A stretch of 18,969 bases of DNA from JBEKJU01 sp050011095 (GTDB taxonomy: Bacteria > Desulfobacterota > Syntrophorhabdia > Syntrophorhabdales > WCHB1-27): the NCBI GenBank assembly GCA_050011095.1, contig JBEKJU010000044.1, positions 1 to 18,969 of the forward strand. The letters run 5' to 3'. Below are positions 1 to 7,213 of this stretch, one piece after another (the first letter of the stretch is position 1; each line of letters starts with the position of its first letter). The position numbers and the translations under genes were made by a program. Below the pieces are notes generated by a model, which was not told the DNA's origin, did no database searches, and was given only the letters and a program-made list of their open reading frames with translations.

Positions 1-103
1 TTTTTGTCCGCCCGCTTCGTTGCGAAAAGGTCATGTACATCCAGTACATTTGGCCTTTCCGCGCCTCGCCGATCGGCCAAAAATCCTTCACCATCTGACT
101 CAT
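1..103 (-). CDS. 5' end of an unidentified gene, cut by the left window edge
   Basis: An open frame starts at the ATG at 103-101 on the minus strand and runs off the left edge without a stop, giving 34 residues beginning MSQMVKDFWPIGEARKG. A Shine-Dalgarno-like AAGGA sits 5 nt upstream of this ATG, which is the main support for the start. It lies downstream of the TetR-family regulator on the same strand, about 170 bp away, so it could be co-transcribed with it or controlled by it. I do not recognise the protein, and so short a stretch may be chance. The 170 bp between the two genes shows nothing else I can name. Confidence 0.35.
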   Translation of the reverse strand, partial: MSQMVKDFWPIGEARKGQMYWMYMTFSQRSGRTK

Positions 104-274
104 TTATTTCCTTCCGAGCCCTTAATTCGCTGCTTCCGTCCTGAACCTTGCCAACCCTGTTTTTATCATTGTTCAGTAGTCGGCAACTCTTGCCGGAGCC
201 TTTGACGGCCCCCGCATCCCTGTTAATGAGTGTTCGAATATTATCATTGAAACCTCGAACAGATGGCAAAAAAA

Positions 275-852
275 TTATCTCTTCTTCAAACCGTTCATGA
301 GCAACCTTCCCCACTCATCAAGCCAGGCGTCGGTGGTCTCGTTCCGGGTCTGATTCACCGTATTCAGGAGAATGCCCCACACCCCGCCGGAAAGAACGGC
401 TGCGGTCGCTTCTAGATCATCTACCTGGAATACCCCTTGTTCGCTGCCTTCCAGAAGGATCTTCTTGACCAATGTCCTGTGTTGAAATCATCCACGAATT
501 CTTCCGCGAGCTCCATTATCTGGGTTCGCGCCCTTCTGTCGGGATTCAATAAGAAACCGCTCCGGTTGGTCTGAAGAAAAAGGAGCTTCCAGGTGGATAT
601 GAGCTTCTCCTCAAACGTGCATGAGAGCTCGACCGTCCTCTCGATCTCATCGAAACCTGTGTTCCAGAGAGTGCTGATGGCGGCCCGCAACAGGTCATGC
701 TTGTTGGCGAAATAGTAATACATGGAAGTAGGGGCCATCCCGGAAGCACCGGCGATATCCTCGAGGGTGGTCTTTTGTATTCCGTGTTTACGGATAGTCT
801 CAATCGCGACCTGGATCAGCTTTGCCTTCTTTTCGTCCTTCGGCCCACCCAT
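275..852 (-). pseudogene. TetR/AcrR-family transcriptional regulator, frameshifted
   Basis: The N-terminal frame (852 to 421) has a classic TetR helix-turn-helix: KTTLEDIAGASGMAPTSMYYYFANKHDLL at about residues 27-55, given here only as the stretch ending in MYYYFANKHDLL. The ligand-binding region follows (RRARTQIMELAEEFVDDFN). Reading then shifts: after codons for FVDDFNTG the homologous continuation, TLVKKILLEGSEQG onward, is in another frame and ends at the TAA at 275-277. Restoring one missing base near 476-482 joins both parts into about 192 residues, the usual TetR length. As written, the first frame stops at 421 after 143 residues. Start ATG 852-850 has GAGGTC upstream. This is either a real pseudogenising frameshift or an assembly error. 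TetR proteins usually repress their own gene and a neighbouring efflux or metabolic gene; the target here is unknown. Confidence 0.85.
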
Positions 853-877
853 TCAAGACCTCAATGCCGATAATCAG

Positions 878-891
878 ATGATTAGTATCAT
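878..891. promoter_or_regulatory. Palindromic operator candidate for the TetR-type regulator
   Basis: ATGAT-TAGT-ATCAT is a perfect 5-bp inverted repeat with a 4-bp centre. It lies between the predicted transcription start (about 895) and the ATG (852) of the TetR gene. Autoregulation through a palindrome in this position is typical of TetR proteins. The assignment to this regulator is inference. Confidence 0.45.
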
Positions 892-901
892 TTATTCTAA
901 C

Positions 902-930
902 ATTTTAATACGTCGAGGAGCTTATGTCAA
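902..930 (-). promoter_or_regulatory. Sigma70-type promoter of the TetR-type gene
   Basis: On the minus strand there is a perfect -35 TTGACA (930-925), a 17-bp spacer, and a -10 TAAAAT (907-902, 5 of 6 to consensus). The predicted start near 895 gives a leader of about 43 nt that contains the palindrome at 878-891. Confidence 0.6.
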
Positions 931-1055
931 GTATGTTGCATTCCGGAGTTTCCTGAGTTTTACTTTTACTTTACCCACACTCCTCCGGGAAGCTGAAGCA
1001 GAGCTGAGATTCAGGCTTCCTTGGTTTGGTGATTTTTCTGATGCCGGTCTTGTTC

Positions 1056-1085
1056 TTGACAAAACAATACATAAATAGTTATGCT
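1056..1085 (+). promoter_or_regulatory. Sigma70-type promoter upstream of nifU-nifS
   Basis: A perfect -35 TTGACA (1056-1061) is followed, after 18 bp, by TATGCT (1080-1085, 4 of 6). The left arm of the 17-bp inverted repeat fills the spacer, so a protein bound there would directly compete with RNA polymerase. The leader to the nifU ATG would be about 140 nt. Confidence 0.5.
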
Positions 1086-1110
1086 ACAATACTACTATTT
1101 ATGTATTGTT
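1063..1110. promoter_or_regulatory. Perfect 17-bp inverted repeat over the nifU promoter
   Basis: Left arm AACAATACATAAATAGT (1063-1079) and right arm ACTATTTATGTATTGTT (1094-1110) are exact reverse complements with a 14-bp spacer. Arm centres are 31 bp apart, about three helical turns, so two half-sites would face the same side of the DNA. The arms are AT-rich, with no GC stem or T tail, so an operator is more likely than a terminator. An Fe-S- or stress-sensing regulator is a reasonable guess from the downstream genes, but the site does not match an IscR consensus I know. Confidence 0.55.
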
Positions 1111-1147
1111 AAGGTGTTTGAAGCGCTCCGGAACGTGGAAATGCATG

Positions 1148-1192
1148 GCTCTCGGAAGAGAGCTGCAAGGCGTCCTCTCAGGACCCTATAAT
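1148..1192 (+). promoter_or_regulatory. Leader hairpins and possible second promoter before nifU
   Basis: GCTCTC-GGAA-GAGAGC (1148-1163) is a 6-bp stem closed by a GNRA-type loop. GTCCT-CTC-AGGAC (1172-1184) is a second small palindrome, directly followed by a consensus TATAAT (1187-1192). No good -35 lies 17 bp upstream (TGCAAG), so TATAAT may be a -10 that depends on an activator bound at the palindrome, or the hairpins may simply be part of a long leader RNA. nifU begins 40 nt further on. Confidence 0.3.
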
Positions 1193-1231
1193 AGAAGAGG
1201 GGTTGCCCCCAAAAGCAGATGAGGTGAAGAT

Positions 1232-2068
1232 ATGTGGGAGTACACGGACAAAGTCAAAGAACATTTTCTCAACCCCCACAACGTGGGAGAGGTTGAGAAC
1301 CCTGACGGTGTAGCTGAAGTCGGCTCCATAGCGTGCGGCGATGCCCTCAAGTTCTCTTTCAAGCTGGATGAGAACAAAAGGATTCAGGAGGCCAAATTCA
1401 AGACCTTCGGGTGCGCCAGCGCCATTGCCTCCGCGTCCGCCCTGACGGATATCGTGAAGGGAATGACCCTTGAGGAGGCCCAGCGGGTGACGAACAGGGA
1501 CATCGCGGAGTACCTCGGCGGCCTGCCGGAAGAAAAGATGCATTGTTCCGTTCTGGGACAACAGGCCCTCGAAAAATCGATCGAGAACTACCGTGGCGCG
1601 CCTGTAAAGGAGCCCGGTGAGGAGATCATCTGCGAGTGCTTCGGCATAACGGACAGAGAGATTGAAAAGGCCGTGAGGGAGAACCGGCTCACCACGGTGG
1701 AACAGGTGACCAACTACACCAAGGCCGGCGGCGGGTGCGGAAACTGTCACGAAAAAATCCGCGCCATCATTGACAGGGTGTCTGCGTCGGCCGAGCCGGT
1801 CACGGAGCCGGGAACCAGGCCCAGGCTTTCAAATCTGAAAAAGATCAGGCTCATCGAGGAGGTCATGGAACGGGAGATCAGGCCGTCCCTGAGACACGAC
1901 GGCGGCGACATAGAACTGATCGACGTCATCGGCGACCGGGTCGTGGTGGCCACGCGGGGCACGTGCGCCACGTGCCAGGCATCGCAGGTGACGCTCAAGG
2001 GTTTTGTGGAATCGAGGCTCAGGGAGCTGGTCGCGCCGGAACTCATCGTTGAGGAGGAATCCCGATGA
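1232..2068 (+). CDS. nifU: NifU-type iron-sulfur cluster scaffold protein
   Basis: A full-length, three-domain NifU of 278 residues. Residues 1-125 form the IscU-like scaffold, with the three cluster ligands C35 (ACGD), C61 (FGCASAIASAS) and C105 (HCSVLGQQALE). Residues 131-180 form the central [2Fe-2S] ferredoxin-like domain, with C134/C136 and C169/C172 in a CxC...CxxC arrangement. Residues 205-272 are the C-terminal NifU domain with C245-A-T-C248. NifU accepts sulfur from NifS, builds Fe-S clusters in the cytosol and passes them to apoproteins. The ATG has AGGTG upstream, and the gene ends by overlapping nifS at ATGA (2065-2068), so the two are translationally coupled. No nitrogenase genes are nearby; in many anaerobes this pair is the general Fe-S system, which I infer here. 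Confidence 0.97.
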   Translation: MWEYTDKVKEHFLNPHNVGEVENPDGVAEVGSIACGDALKFSFKLDENKRIQEAKFKTFGCASAIASASALTDIVKGMTLEEAQRVTNRDIAEYLGGLPEEKMHCSVLGQQALEKSIENYRGAPVKEPGEEIICECFGITDREIEKAVRENRLTTVEQVTNYTKAGGGCGNCHEKIRAIIDRVSASAEPVTEPGTRPRLSNLKKIRLIEEVMEREIRPSLRHDGGDIELIDVIGDRVVVATRGTCATCQASQVTLKGFVESRLRELVAPELIVEEESR

Positions 2069-3240
2069 AAACCATCTATCTCGACAATAACGCCACCACG
2101 CGGGTCGCACCCGAGGTCATGGAGGCCCTTGTCCCCTACCTCGGAGAGTATTACGGAAACCCCTCCAGCATGCACTCTTTTGGGGGCCAGGTCTCAAGGA
2201 AGGTGAGGGAGGCGCGGGAGCAGGTGGCGGCGCTGCTTGGCGCGGAGCCCGACGAGATCATTTTCACGAGCTGCGGCACGGAAAGCGACAATACAGCAAT
2301 ACTGTCCGCCCTCAACGTAAGTCCGGGGAAGCGTCGTATAGTCACCAGCAGGGTGGAGCACCCGGCGATCAAGTCCCTTTGTGAGCGGCTGGGGAAGGAG
2401 GGGTACTATGTTACCGAGGTCCCTGTCGACAGCGAGGGAAACCTCGATATGGACGAATACGGGAAGGCCCTTACCTCTGATACCGCTCTGGTCAGTCTTA
2501 TGTGGGCCAACAACGAGACCGGGGTGATCTTCCCTGTCGAAGAGGCGGCCGCCATGGCCAGGGAAAAGGGAGTTCTCTTTCATACCGACGCTGTGCAGAC
2601 AGTGGGAAAGATTCCAGTCAACGTTAAGGAGAATGTCATCGACATGCTCTCCCTCTCGGGACACAAGCTTCACGCGCCCAAAGGGATGGGGGTTCTTTAC
2701 GTGCGCAAGGGTACGCCCTTTTACCCTTTCCTCGTCGGGGGCCACCAGGAAAAAGGCAGGCGGGGCGGGACCGAGAATACCCCGAGCATCATAGGGCTGG
2801 GAAAGGCCTGCGAGCTTGCCGCCAAAAATATGGAGATCGAGAACACCCGTGTGCGCCAACTCCGCGACAAGCTTGAGAACAGCCTCCTTTCGTCGATCCC
2901 TTTCTGCCGCGTGAACGGGAACCGTAGCGCCCGTCTTCCCAATACCAGCAATATCAGCTTCGAGTTCATCGAGGGTGAGGGGATTCTCCTTCTCCTCGAC
3001 CAGTTCGGTATCTGCGCCTCTTCCGGATCCGCCTGCACCTCCGGGTCCCTACAGCCTTCTCACGTCCTGCGGGCCATGGGGGTCCCCTTCACCATGGCGC
3101 ACGGCTCTATCAGGTTCAGCCTCAGCGTCTACAACACGGAGGAGGAGATCGACGTCGTCATCGAGAAGCTCCCACCCATCATCGAGCGGTTGCGTGAGCT
3201 TTCCCCCTACTGGGGAGAGGCCCGGAGCTGCGCCGTCTAG
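2065..3240 (+). CDS. nifS: Cysteine desulfurase NifS
   Basis: A 391-residue class V aminotransferase-fold enzyme that takes sulfur from L-cysteine as a persulfide and hands it to NifU. Visible landmarks are the N-terminal YLDNNATT, VEHPAIK with the PLP-stacking H99, HTDAVQTVGK at 173-182, the PLP lysine K201 in LSGHKLHAPKG, and the catalytic cysteine C324 in the mobile loop ASSGSACTSGSLQPSHV. Length and loop type match the NifS/IscS (group I) desulfurases. The ATG overlaps the nifU stop codon, and GAGGAG lies just upstream within nifU. No other gene follows closely on the same strand, so nifUS is probably a two-gene operon under the promoter near 1056. Confidence 0.97.
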   Translation: MKTIYLDNNATTRVAPEVMEALVPYLGEYYGNPSSMHSFGGQVSRKVREAREQVAALLGAEPDEIIFTSCGTESDNTAILSALNVSPGKRRIVTSRVEHPAIKSLCERLGKEGYYVTEVPVDSEGNLDMDEYGKALTSDTALVSLMWANNETGVIFPVEEAAAMAREKGVLFHTDAVQTVGKIPVNVKENVIDMLSLSGHKLHAPKGMGVLYVRKGTPFYPFLVGGHQEKGRRGGTENTPSIIGLGKACELAAKNMEIENTRVRQLRDKLENSLLSSIPFCRVNGNRSARLPNTSNISFEFIEGEGILLLLDQFGICASSGSACTSGSLQPSHVLRAMGVPFTMAHGSIRFSLSVYNTEEEIDVVIEKLPPIIERLRELSPYWGEARSCAV

Positions 3241-3768
3241 GGAAAAGGGTCTTCAGGAAGACGGACAAAAGGACAGTGCCCGGGTATCACCCATGCCCCG
3301 CGTCCATCGAGAGGATGTGGGGATCGCGCGCATAATGATCGACCGGGATTTACATCACATCATGAAATGCATTAGTTTTGTCGCCATCGCGTATGACATT
3401 ATATTACCGCATATAAAGTAATTATTTTAAGAAGGAGGCGCTCTTATAAGAAAGGACGCCTTCGTGCCGGTGCCATGCTTACTCTTGAAATCTAGCCGCT
3501 ATTGGACTATTCTCATCCAGTAGAGAAAACACAACGAAGGTGTCGCGAATGAAGAGGACGTTTTTGCCCCGGTCTTTTGGCGCTTGCCGGAGCACCCCCG
3601 GCTGTTCGGCTGTGTACCGGACGTATCAGACCGATATGTGAGGAGGAACAACGGGACAATAGTAGAGATAGCAGTAACCCGGTGGTAATACGAGACCTCA
3701 TCCCGGCATGCTCGTTGCCGCGAGTGACGATGGCCAGATTCGTGGCTTGAACCGTTTATGGAGGGTTT
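3241..3768. other. Non-coding stretch between nifS and the glycine-zipper gene
   Basis: 528 bp without a convincing gene. An AT-rich patch at 3378-3430 contains TTGTCG, a 16-bp spacer and TATATT (3400-3405), a weak plus-strand promoter candidate. AGGCG/CGCCT arms lie at about 3436-3463 with a long loop and no T tail. A 30-codon plus-strand ORF starts at the ATG near 3549 (MKRTFLPRSFGACRSTP...). It has no recognisable family and no good ribosome binding site, so I do not call it a gene. Confidence 0.5.
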
Positions 3769-4509
3769 ATGAAAAAGACGTTGGCTTTGGTGTTTCTTTG
3801 CGTGATCATAGGCGGCGCCCTTTGGGCCAACCCCTGTGTTTCTCAGGACTACGATACCCAGAAAGGGGCCTTGCTCGGGGCCATCGACGGCGCGGTTGTT
3901 GGCCGGGCGCTCGGCCGCGACACGTCGGGCACAGTGCCGGGAACTGCAGGTGGTGCCCTTGCCGGCGCTGTAGCGGGAAACGCGGCGGAGCAGACGGACA
4001 CCTACGTGAGGCTCGCCCAGGCCGAGCCCCCCGGTAATCCGGAGTATGGCCCACCGCCCCCTCAGGGATACGGTTCACCCCCCCAAGGATACGGTCCACC
4101 GCCCCCCCAAGGATACGGTCCGCCCCCTGAGGGATACGGCCCACCGCCTCCTACTGCCGGATACGGCCCACCGCCTCCACAAGATGCCCCGCCGCCATAT
4201 GCATTCGTCGCTCCCCCTAGCGTGGTTCCCATACCGGGAACGTACGCCTACTTCGTTCCAGGTATCGGTACCGATGTCCTCTTTTACGGAGGTTACTGGT
4301 ACCGACCCTTCAGGGGCCGCTGGTACAGCGCACTATCCTACAACGGACCATGGATGTTCGTACCCGGTCCAAGGGTTCCTCGCGTCCTAATCTCGCTGCC
4401 CGCGGGCTGGCGAAGGGTCCCGCGTGGTTACCGCCCCATACCCGTAGGAGATCTGCACAGGAACTGGCAGAGGTGGGAGCGGGAAAAGCACTGGGAGGGA
4501 CACCGGTAA
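3769..4509 (+). CDS. Exported glycine-zipper, proline-rich repeat protein
   Basis: A 246-residue protein with a signal peptide (MKKTLALVFLCVIIGGALWA, cleavage near residue 20-26). Residues 33-68 are glycine-zipper-like (GALLGAIDGAVVGRALG, then GTAGGALAGAVAGNAAEQ). Residues 85-140 hold about six GYGPPPPQ-type repeats. A tryptophan/tyrosine-rich C-terminus (YYGGYWYRPFRGRWYSA, NGPWMFVP) resembles YXWGXW-type lipoprotein tails. The C-terminal end is basic. It is probably an envelope protein: glycine zippers insert in or associate with the outer membrane, and proline-rich stretches span wall or periplasm. I see no lipobox, so lipidation is doubtful. Start ATG has GGAGG 5-9 nt upstream. The repeat tract is a likely site of length variation between strains. 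Exact function unknown. Confidence 0.85.
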   Translation: MKKTLALVFLCVIIGGALWANPCVSQDYDTQKGALLGAIDGAVVGRALGRDTSGTVPGTAGGALAGAVAGNAAEQTDTYVRLAQAEPPGNPEYGPPPPQGYGSPPQGYGPPPPQGYGPPPEGYGPPPPTAGYGPPPPQDAPPPYAFVAPPSVVPIPGTYAYFVPGIGTDVLFYGGYWYRPFRGRWYSALSYNGPWMFVPGPRVPRVLISLPAGWRRVPRGYRPIPVGDLHRNWQRWEREKHWEGHR

Positions 4510-4527
4510 GAATGACGAACTGAACTC

Positions 4528-4557
4528 CGCTATCCGGTGATGCGGGGCCGGATAGCG
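4528..4557 (+). terminator. 10-bp stem-loop after the glycine-zipper gene
   Basis: CGCTATCCGG (4528-4537) and CCGGATAGCG (4548-4557) form a perfect 10-bp stem with a 10-nt loop, starting 19 nt after the stop codon. There is no T tract behind it, so it is a 3'-end stabiliser or a Rho-dependent or weak terminator rather than a standard intrinsic terminator. Confidence 0.4.
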
Positions 4558-4682
4558 AGCGGCCAGGCGGGTCTACGTAAATTGTTGGAGGAGGAACGTT
4601 CTGCCGCGGCTTTTCAAACAATGGGGAATCCCCTTGGATGTTCCTGAATTCCCTAAACAATTCCGCTTGAGGCGGTGACATC

Positions 4683-5699
4683 TTGAAGGCATTCATATTG
4701 TTGTTTTGCAGTCTCCTTGCCGGTACTATTTCCTATGCCGCGGACCCGGGATATCACGTTATCAAAAAGCTGCAGCCGGGCGGGATCGGCGGTTGGGATT
4801 ACCTGACTGTAGACGGCGAAGCCAGGCGGCTGTACATTTCCCGGTCCACCCACGTTATAGTGGTCGATATCGACACAGATAAGGTCGTGGGCGATATTGC
4901 CGACACTCCGGGCGTGCATGGGATCGCCATAGCGCGGGAGCTGAACCGGGGCTTTACCAGTAACGGAAGGGCAAATACGGCTACCATTTTCGATCTGAAA
5001 ACACTGAAGGTCCTCGGCCAGGTGAAAACCGGAGAAAACCCCGATGCCATCCTTTACGACCCTGCCTTTAAACGAGTATTCACTTTCAATGGCCGTGGCA
5101 AGGACGCCACTGTGTTCGAAGCCGCAACCGGCGCGGTTGCAGGCACGATTGCCCTTGGCGGCAAACCGGAATTTGCGGCGGCAGACGGCAAAGGCAGGGT
5201 CTACGTAAATATCGAAGACACCAATGAGGTAGTGGAAATAGACAGCCGGAAGCTCTCGTTGACGAAAAGGTTTTCCCTCAAGCCTTGCGAGGAACCCACC
5301 GGGATGGGACTTGATGCGGCGCATCACCGCGTCTATTCGGGATGCCACAACAGGGTCATGACCATTCTGGACACGGAGATCGGCAGGGTAATCGCCACCG
5401 TGCCGATTGGCGAAGGTGTTGACGGAAATGGTTTTGATCCGAAAACGGGACTGGCGTTCAGCGCCAATGGAGATGGTACCCTTACCGTGGTGCGGGAGTC
5501 TTCTCCCGGCAGGTACGATGTATTAGAGACCGTTACTACGCAGCGCGGATCTCGCACGATGGCGATTGACCCCAAGACACACAACATCTATCTGCCCGCC
5601 GCACAGTTTTCTCCGCAAGCAACATCAACGGTGGAAGGATCAAGGCCGCGCCCTACAATGATAAAGGACAGCTTCTCGGTTCTGGTAATTGGGAAATAA
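4683..5699 (+). CDS. Exported YVTN/YncE-type beta-propeller protein
   Basis: A 338-residue protein with a signal peptide (MKAFILLFCSLLAGTISYAA, cleavage near residue 20). The mature part is a chain of beta-propeller blades. Repeated units of the form 'xxRLYIS...VIVVDIDTDKVVGDI', 'KRVFTFNGRGKDATVFEAATGAVAGTI', 'RVYVNIEDTNEVVEID' and 'GRVIATVPIGEGVDGNGFDPKTGLAFSANGDGTLTVV' are the alternating strand and turn pattern of the YVTN/lactonase-like family. About seven blades fit the length. Its role is probably periplasmic binding or scaffolding; these proteins rarely have a proven enzymatic function. The start is TTG (4683) with GAGGCGG about 10 nt upstream, the only start that keeps the whole signal peptide. 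Two cysteines (in KPCEEPTG and SGCHNRV) could form a disulfide. Confidence 0.85.
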   Translation: MKAFILLFCSLLAGTISYAADPGYHVIKKLQPGGIGGWDYLTVDGEARRLYISRSTHVIVVDIDTDKVVGDIADTPGVHGIAIARELNRGFTSNGRANTATIFDLKTLKVLGQVKTGENPDAILYDPAFKRVFTFNGRGKDATVFEAATGAVAGTIALGGKPEFAAADGKGRVYVNIEDTNEVVEIDSRKLSLTKRFSLKPCEEPTGMGLDAAHHRVYSGCHNRVMTILDTEIGRVIATVPIGEGVDGNGFDPKTGLAFSANGDGTLTVVRESSPGRYDVLETVTTQRGSRTMAIDPKTHNIYLPAAQFSPQATSTVEGSRPRPTMIKDSFSVLVIGK

Positions 5700-5723
5700 A
5701 GCATTAGTCGGGTAGCAGGATTT

Positions 5724-5900
5724 TCATACCATATTCCTGTAGGCTAATCCATAGGCGAATCCTACTAAAGGACCCAGCACGGTAAGTCTTGCGCCGGCGC
5801 CCCCGCCGGGAATGTGGTTGATGTACAGATATCGGTTGACCGGGCCACAGGCCTCCAGGGCGAAACGACTGCGAAACCTCGGGTTTTCTGAGAATATCAT
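5724..5900 (-). CDS. Possible 58-residue ORF, minus strand
   Basis: ATG at 5900-5898 to TGA at 5726-5724, reading MIFSENPRFRSRFALEACGP and ending LTVLGPLVGFAYGLAYRNMV. The last 22 residues are hydrophobic enough for a membrane segment, and the composition looks more protein-like than the competing frame on this strand. The nearest Shine-Dalgarno (AAGGAG) is 14 nt or more from the ATG, which is too far, so it may be a remnant of a longer gene. I do not recognise it. Confidence 0.3.
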   Translation of the reverse strand: MIFSENPRFRSRFALEACGPVNRYLYINHIPGGGAGARLTVLGPLVGFAYGLAYRNMV

Positions 5901-5930
5901 GATACAGGGCAGATCTCCTTCCGCAATAGC

Positions 5931-5959
5931 TTGACATCATTGACAATCATAATTATGCT
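5931..5959 (+). promoter_or_regulatory. Sigma70-type promoter
   Basis: Perfect TTGACA (5931-5936), a 17-bp spacer and TATGCT (5954-5959). The predicted start at about 5966 coincides with the first ATG of the following ORF, so that gene would be leaderless or start further inside. The same TTGACA/TATGCT pair occurs before nifU. Confidence 0.55.
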
Positions 5960-5965
5960 TCTTTT

Positions 5966-6292
5966 ATGTTCTGCAAGAGAAAATATGTAGTCGATCCGGG
6001 GAACAGAGAACACGTGAAGCGGATGAGCGCGATCATCCTCCGGAAAAAATACCAGTTCGTCGTGGGTGAGGGGCATGACGTGCTGAAGGGATGGTGCCGC
6101 GACGCGCGGATTGACGACAACGCCTTTCTCGTTCTCACGGAAGTGATCCTTGACATGGGCAAGAGTGGAAAACAGAGGGAATATCAGGAGCACTCGGAGC
6201 TTCGTTTTTTCAACACACCCTTTGCCGCGTTCCTAAACGAGGGGGAGACGGGCGGGAAGGGGGCCGAAAGGACTGAGGTGGAGGAGGAGTAA
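5966..6292 (+). CDS. Hypothetical protein
   Basis: A 108-codon frame from the ATG at 5966, ending in an acidic tail (ERTEVEEE). It sits between a good promoter (5931-5959) and an intrinsic terminator (6385-6432), which favours a real single-gene unit. The body is soluble, basic at the N-terminus (KRKYVVDPGNREHVKRM) with a probable alpha/beta core (AIILRKKYQFVVGEG, NAFLVLTEVILDMGK). I see no known domain, signal peptide or membrane segment. The first ATG lacks a ribosome binding site and falls on the predicted transcription start. Codons 17 (GTG, 6014) and 20 (ATG, 6023) are alternatives that leave room for a leader but have only weak Shine-Dalgarno matches. Confidence 0.6.
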   Translation: MFCKRKYVVDPGNREHVKRMSAIILRKKYQFVVGEGHDVLKGWCRDARIDDNAFLVLTEVILDMGKSGKQREYQEHSELRFFNTPFAAFLNEGETGGKGAERTEVEEE

Positions 6293-6384
6293 TAGGGGAT
6301 GGACGCGTCTCGCGCCCTCCGAGTGTTATAAGCCTTTCCTGATCGTAAGTCGCCGCCACGACCCCAAATAAGACCATACAAAAT

Positions 6385-6432
6385 AGAAGGGAAAGGGTGG
6401 GTGCGAAATCGCACGGTCGGCCCTTCTTTTTT
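6385..6432 (+). terminator. Intrinsic terminator
   Basis: AGAAGGG (6385-6391) pairs with CCCTTCT (6421-6427), followed by a run of six T (6427-6432). A second stem, GTGCG-AAAT-CGCAC (6401-6414), sits inside the loop. The opposite strand has only ATTTTG after its stem, so the main direction is plus, ending transcription from 5931. Confidence 0.75.
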
Positions 6433-6671
6433 CGCACAGGCCCCATTGTCCGCCTCCGGGGCGATAACCCACGGCAGCGGGCCGGCATCCGTCCGTTGTC
6501 GCCGCGGTCCGCGACGGTCGGCGTGCCGAAACCGCCCCTTTTCTGCCGGGGGTCCTTTTTGTCCGCTTTTCGGAAGGCATGCGATTTTATGCATCTTTTC
6601 CGCGGCGTCTCTCTGGCATGTCTTTTGCTTTATCATCTTCCGTCGGTACATTACGCGTGCGGAGAGAGACC

Positions 6672-7196
6672 TTGTTACGCTGCAAGATGCGCCCTTTCGA
6701 GAGGGGGCACGGGAAAGAGAAAGAGGGGGATGCCGGGACCCCCGATCTTTCAAGAATAGGCGCGATCCTGAGAGATGAGAGGGAAGGACGGCGGGTATCC
6801 CTGGCAAGCGCCGCCCGCGCCCTTTTCATCAAGAAATCTTCCCTGGATGCGATAGAATCGGGTCGTTGGGCCATGCTGCCCCACCCCGTCTACGTAAAAG
6901 GCTATATCAAGTTGTATGCCTCGTATCTGGGCGTCCCTGAAAAAATTGCGCACGAGCTGCGGCAAACAGAGACCATGCCGGATGAGCAAAATATAGGCGG
7001 CGCGCCAATCCTCGACCGAACGATAGGACGCGATTCCCTGAAAAAGGCGTTTCTCGCCTGCGCGTCCGCCCTCACTTTTGTTCTGGGTTTTCTGCTTTCC
7101 CCGGCCCTGCTGCCGGCGCCGGCCCCCCGGCCGGAGAACCTCCTCGCCGCCTGCCATGCCATGTTGATAGCCATGAGAAGGAGCTTTATGCTATAA
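6672..7196 (+). CDS. RodZ-like HTH (HTH_25) membrane protein, short form
   Basis: A 174-residue protein. A helix-turn-helix of the RodZ/HTH_25 type spans about residues 27-95: IGAILRDEREGRRVSLASAA, IKKSSLDAIESGRWAMLP, then PVYVKGYIKLYASYLGVPEK, matching the family's 'LP.PVYVRGF...YA..LG' signature. A single membrane segment follows near residues 130-150 (KAFLACASALTFVLGFLLSPALL). RodZ links MreB to the cell-wall elongation machinery through a periplasmic domain; here only about 25 residues follow the membrane segment, so that domain is missing. I chose the TTG at 6672, which has GGAG (6661-6664) at 7-nt spacing. The ATG at 6687 (MRPFERG) is possible but has no such site. Its position before yidC-jag-mnmE suggests an envelope-related regulatory or adaptor role. 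The 240 bp between the terminator and this start hold no clear promoter. Confidence 0.75.
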   Translation: MLRCKMRPFERGHGKEKEGDAGTPDLSRIGAILRDEREGRRVSLASAARALFIKKSSLDAIESGRWAMLPHPVYVKGYIKLYASYLGVPEKIAHELRQTETMPDEQNIGGAPILDRTIGRDSLKKAFLACASALTFVLGFLLSPALLPAPAPRPENLLAACHAMLIAMRRSFML

Positions 7197-7213
7197 AGAA
7201 ATCAGGTAAAGAC

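Noticed and set aside
4528..4557. Standard intrinsic terminator after the glycine-zipper gene
   Set aside because: The stem is perfect but there is no T tract; kept only as a stem-loop with lower confidence.
5897..6193. Minus-strand ORF opposite the 108-codon gene
   Set aside because: The plus frame has both promoter and terminator; the minus frame has neither.
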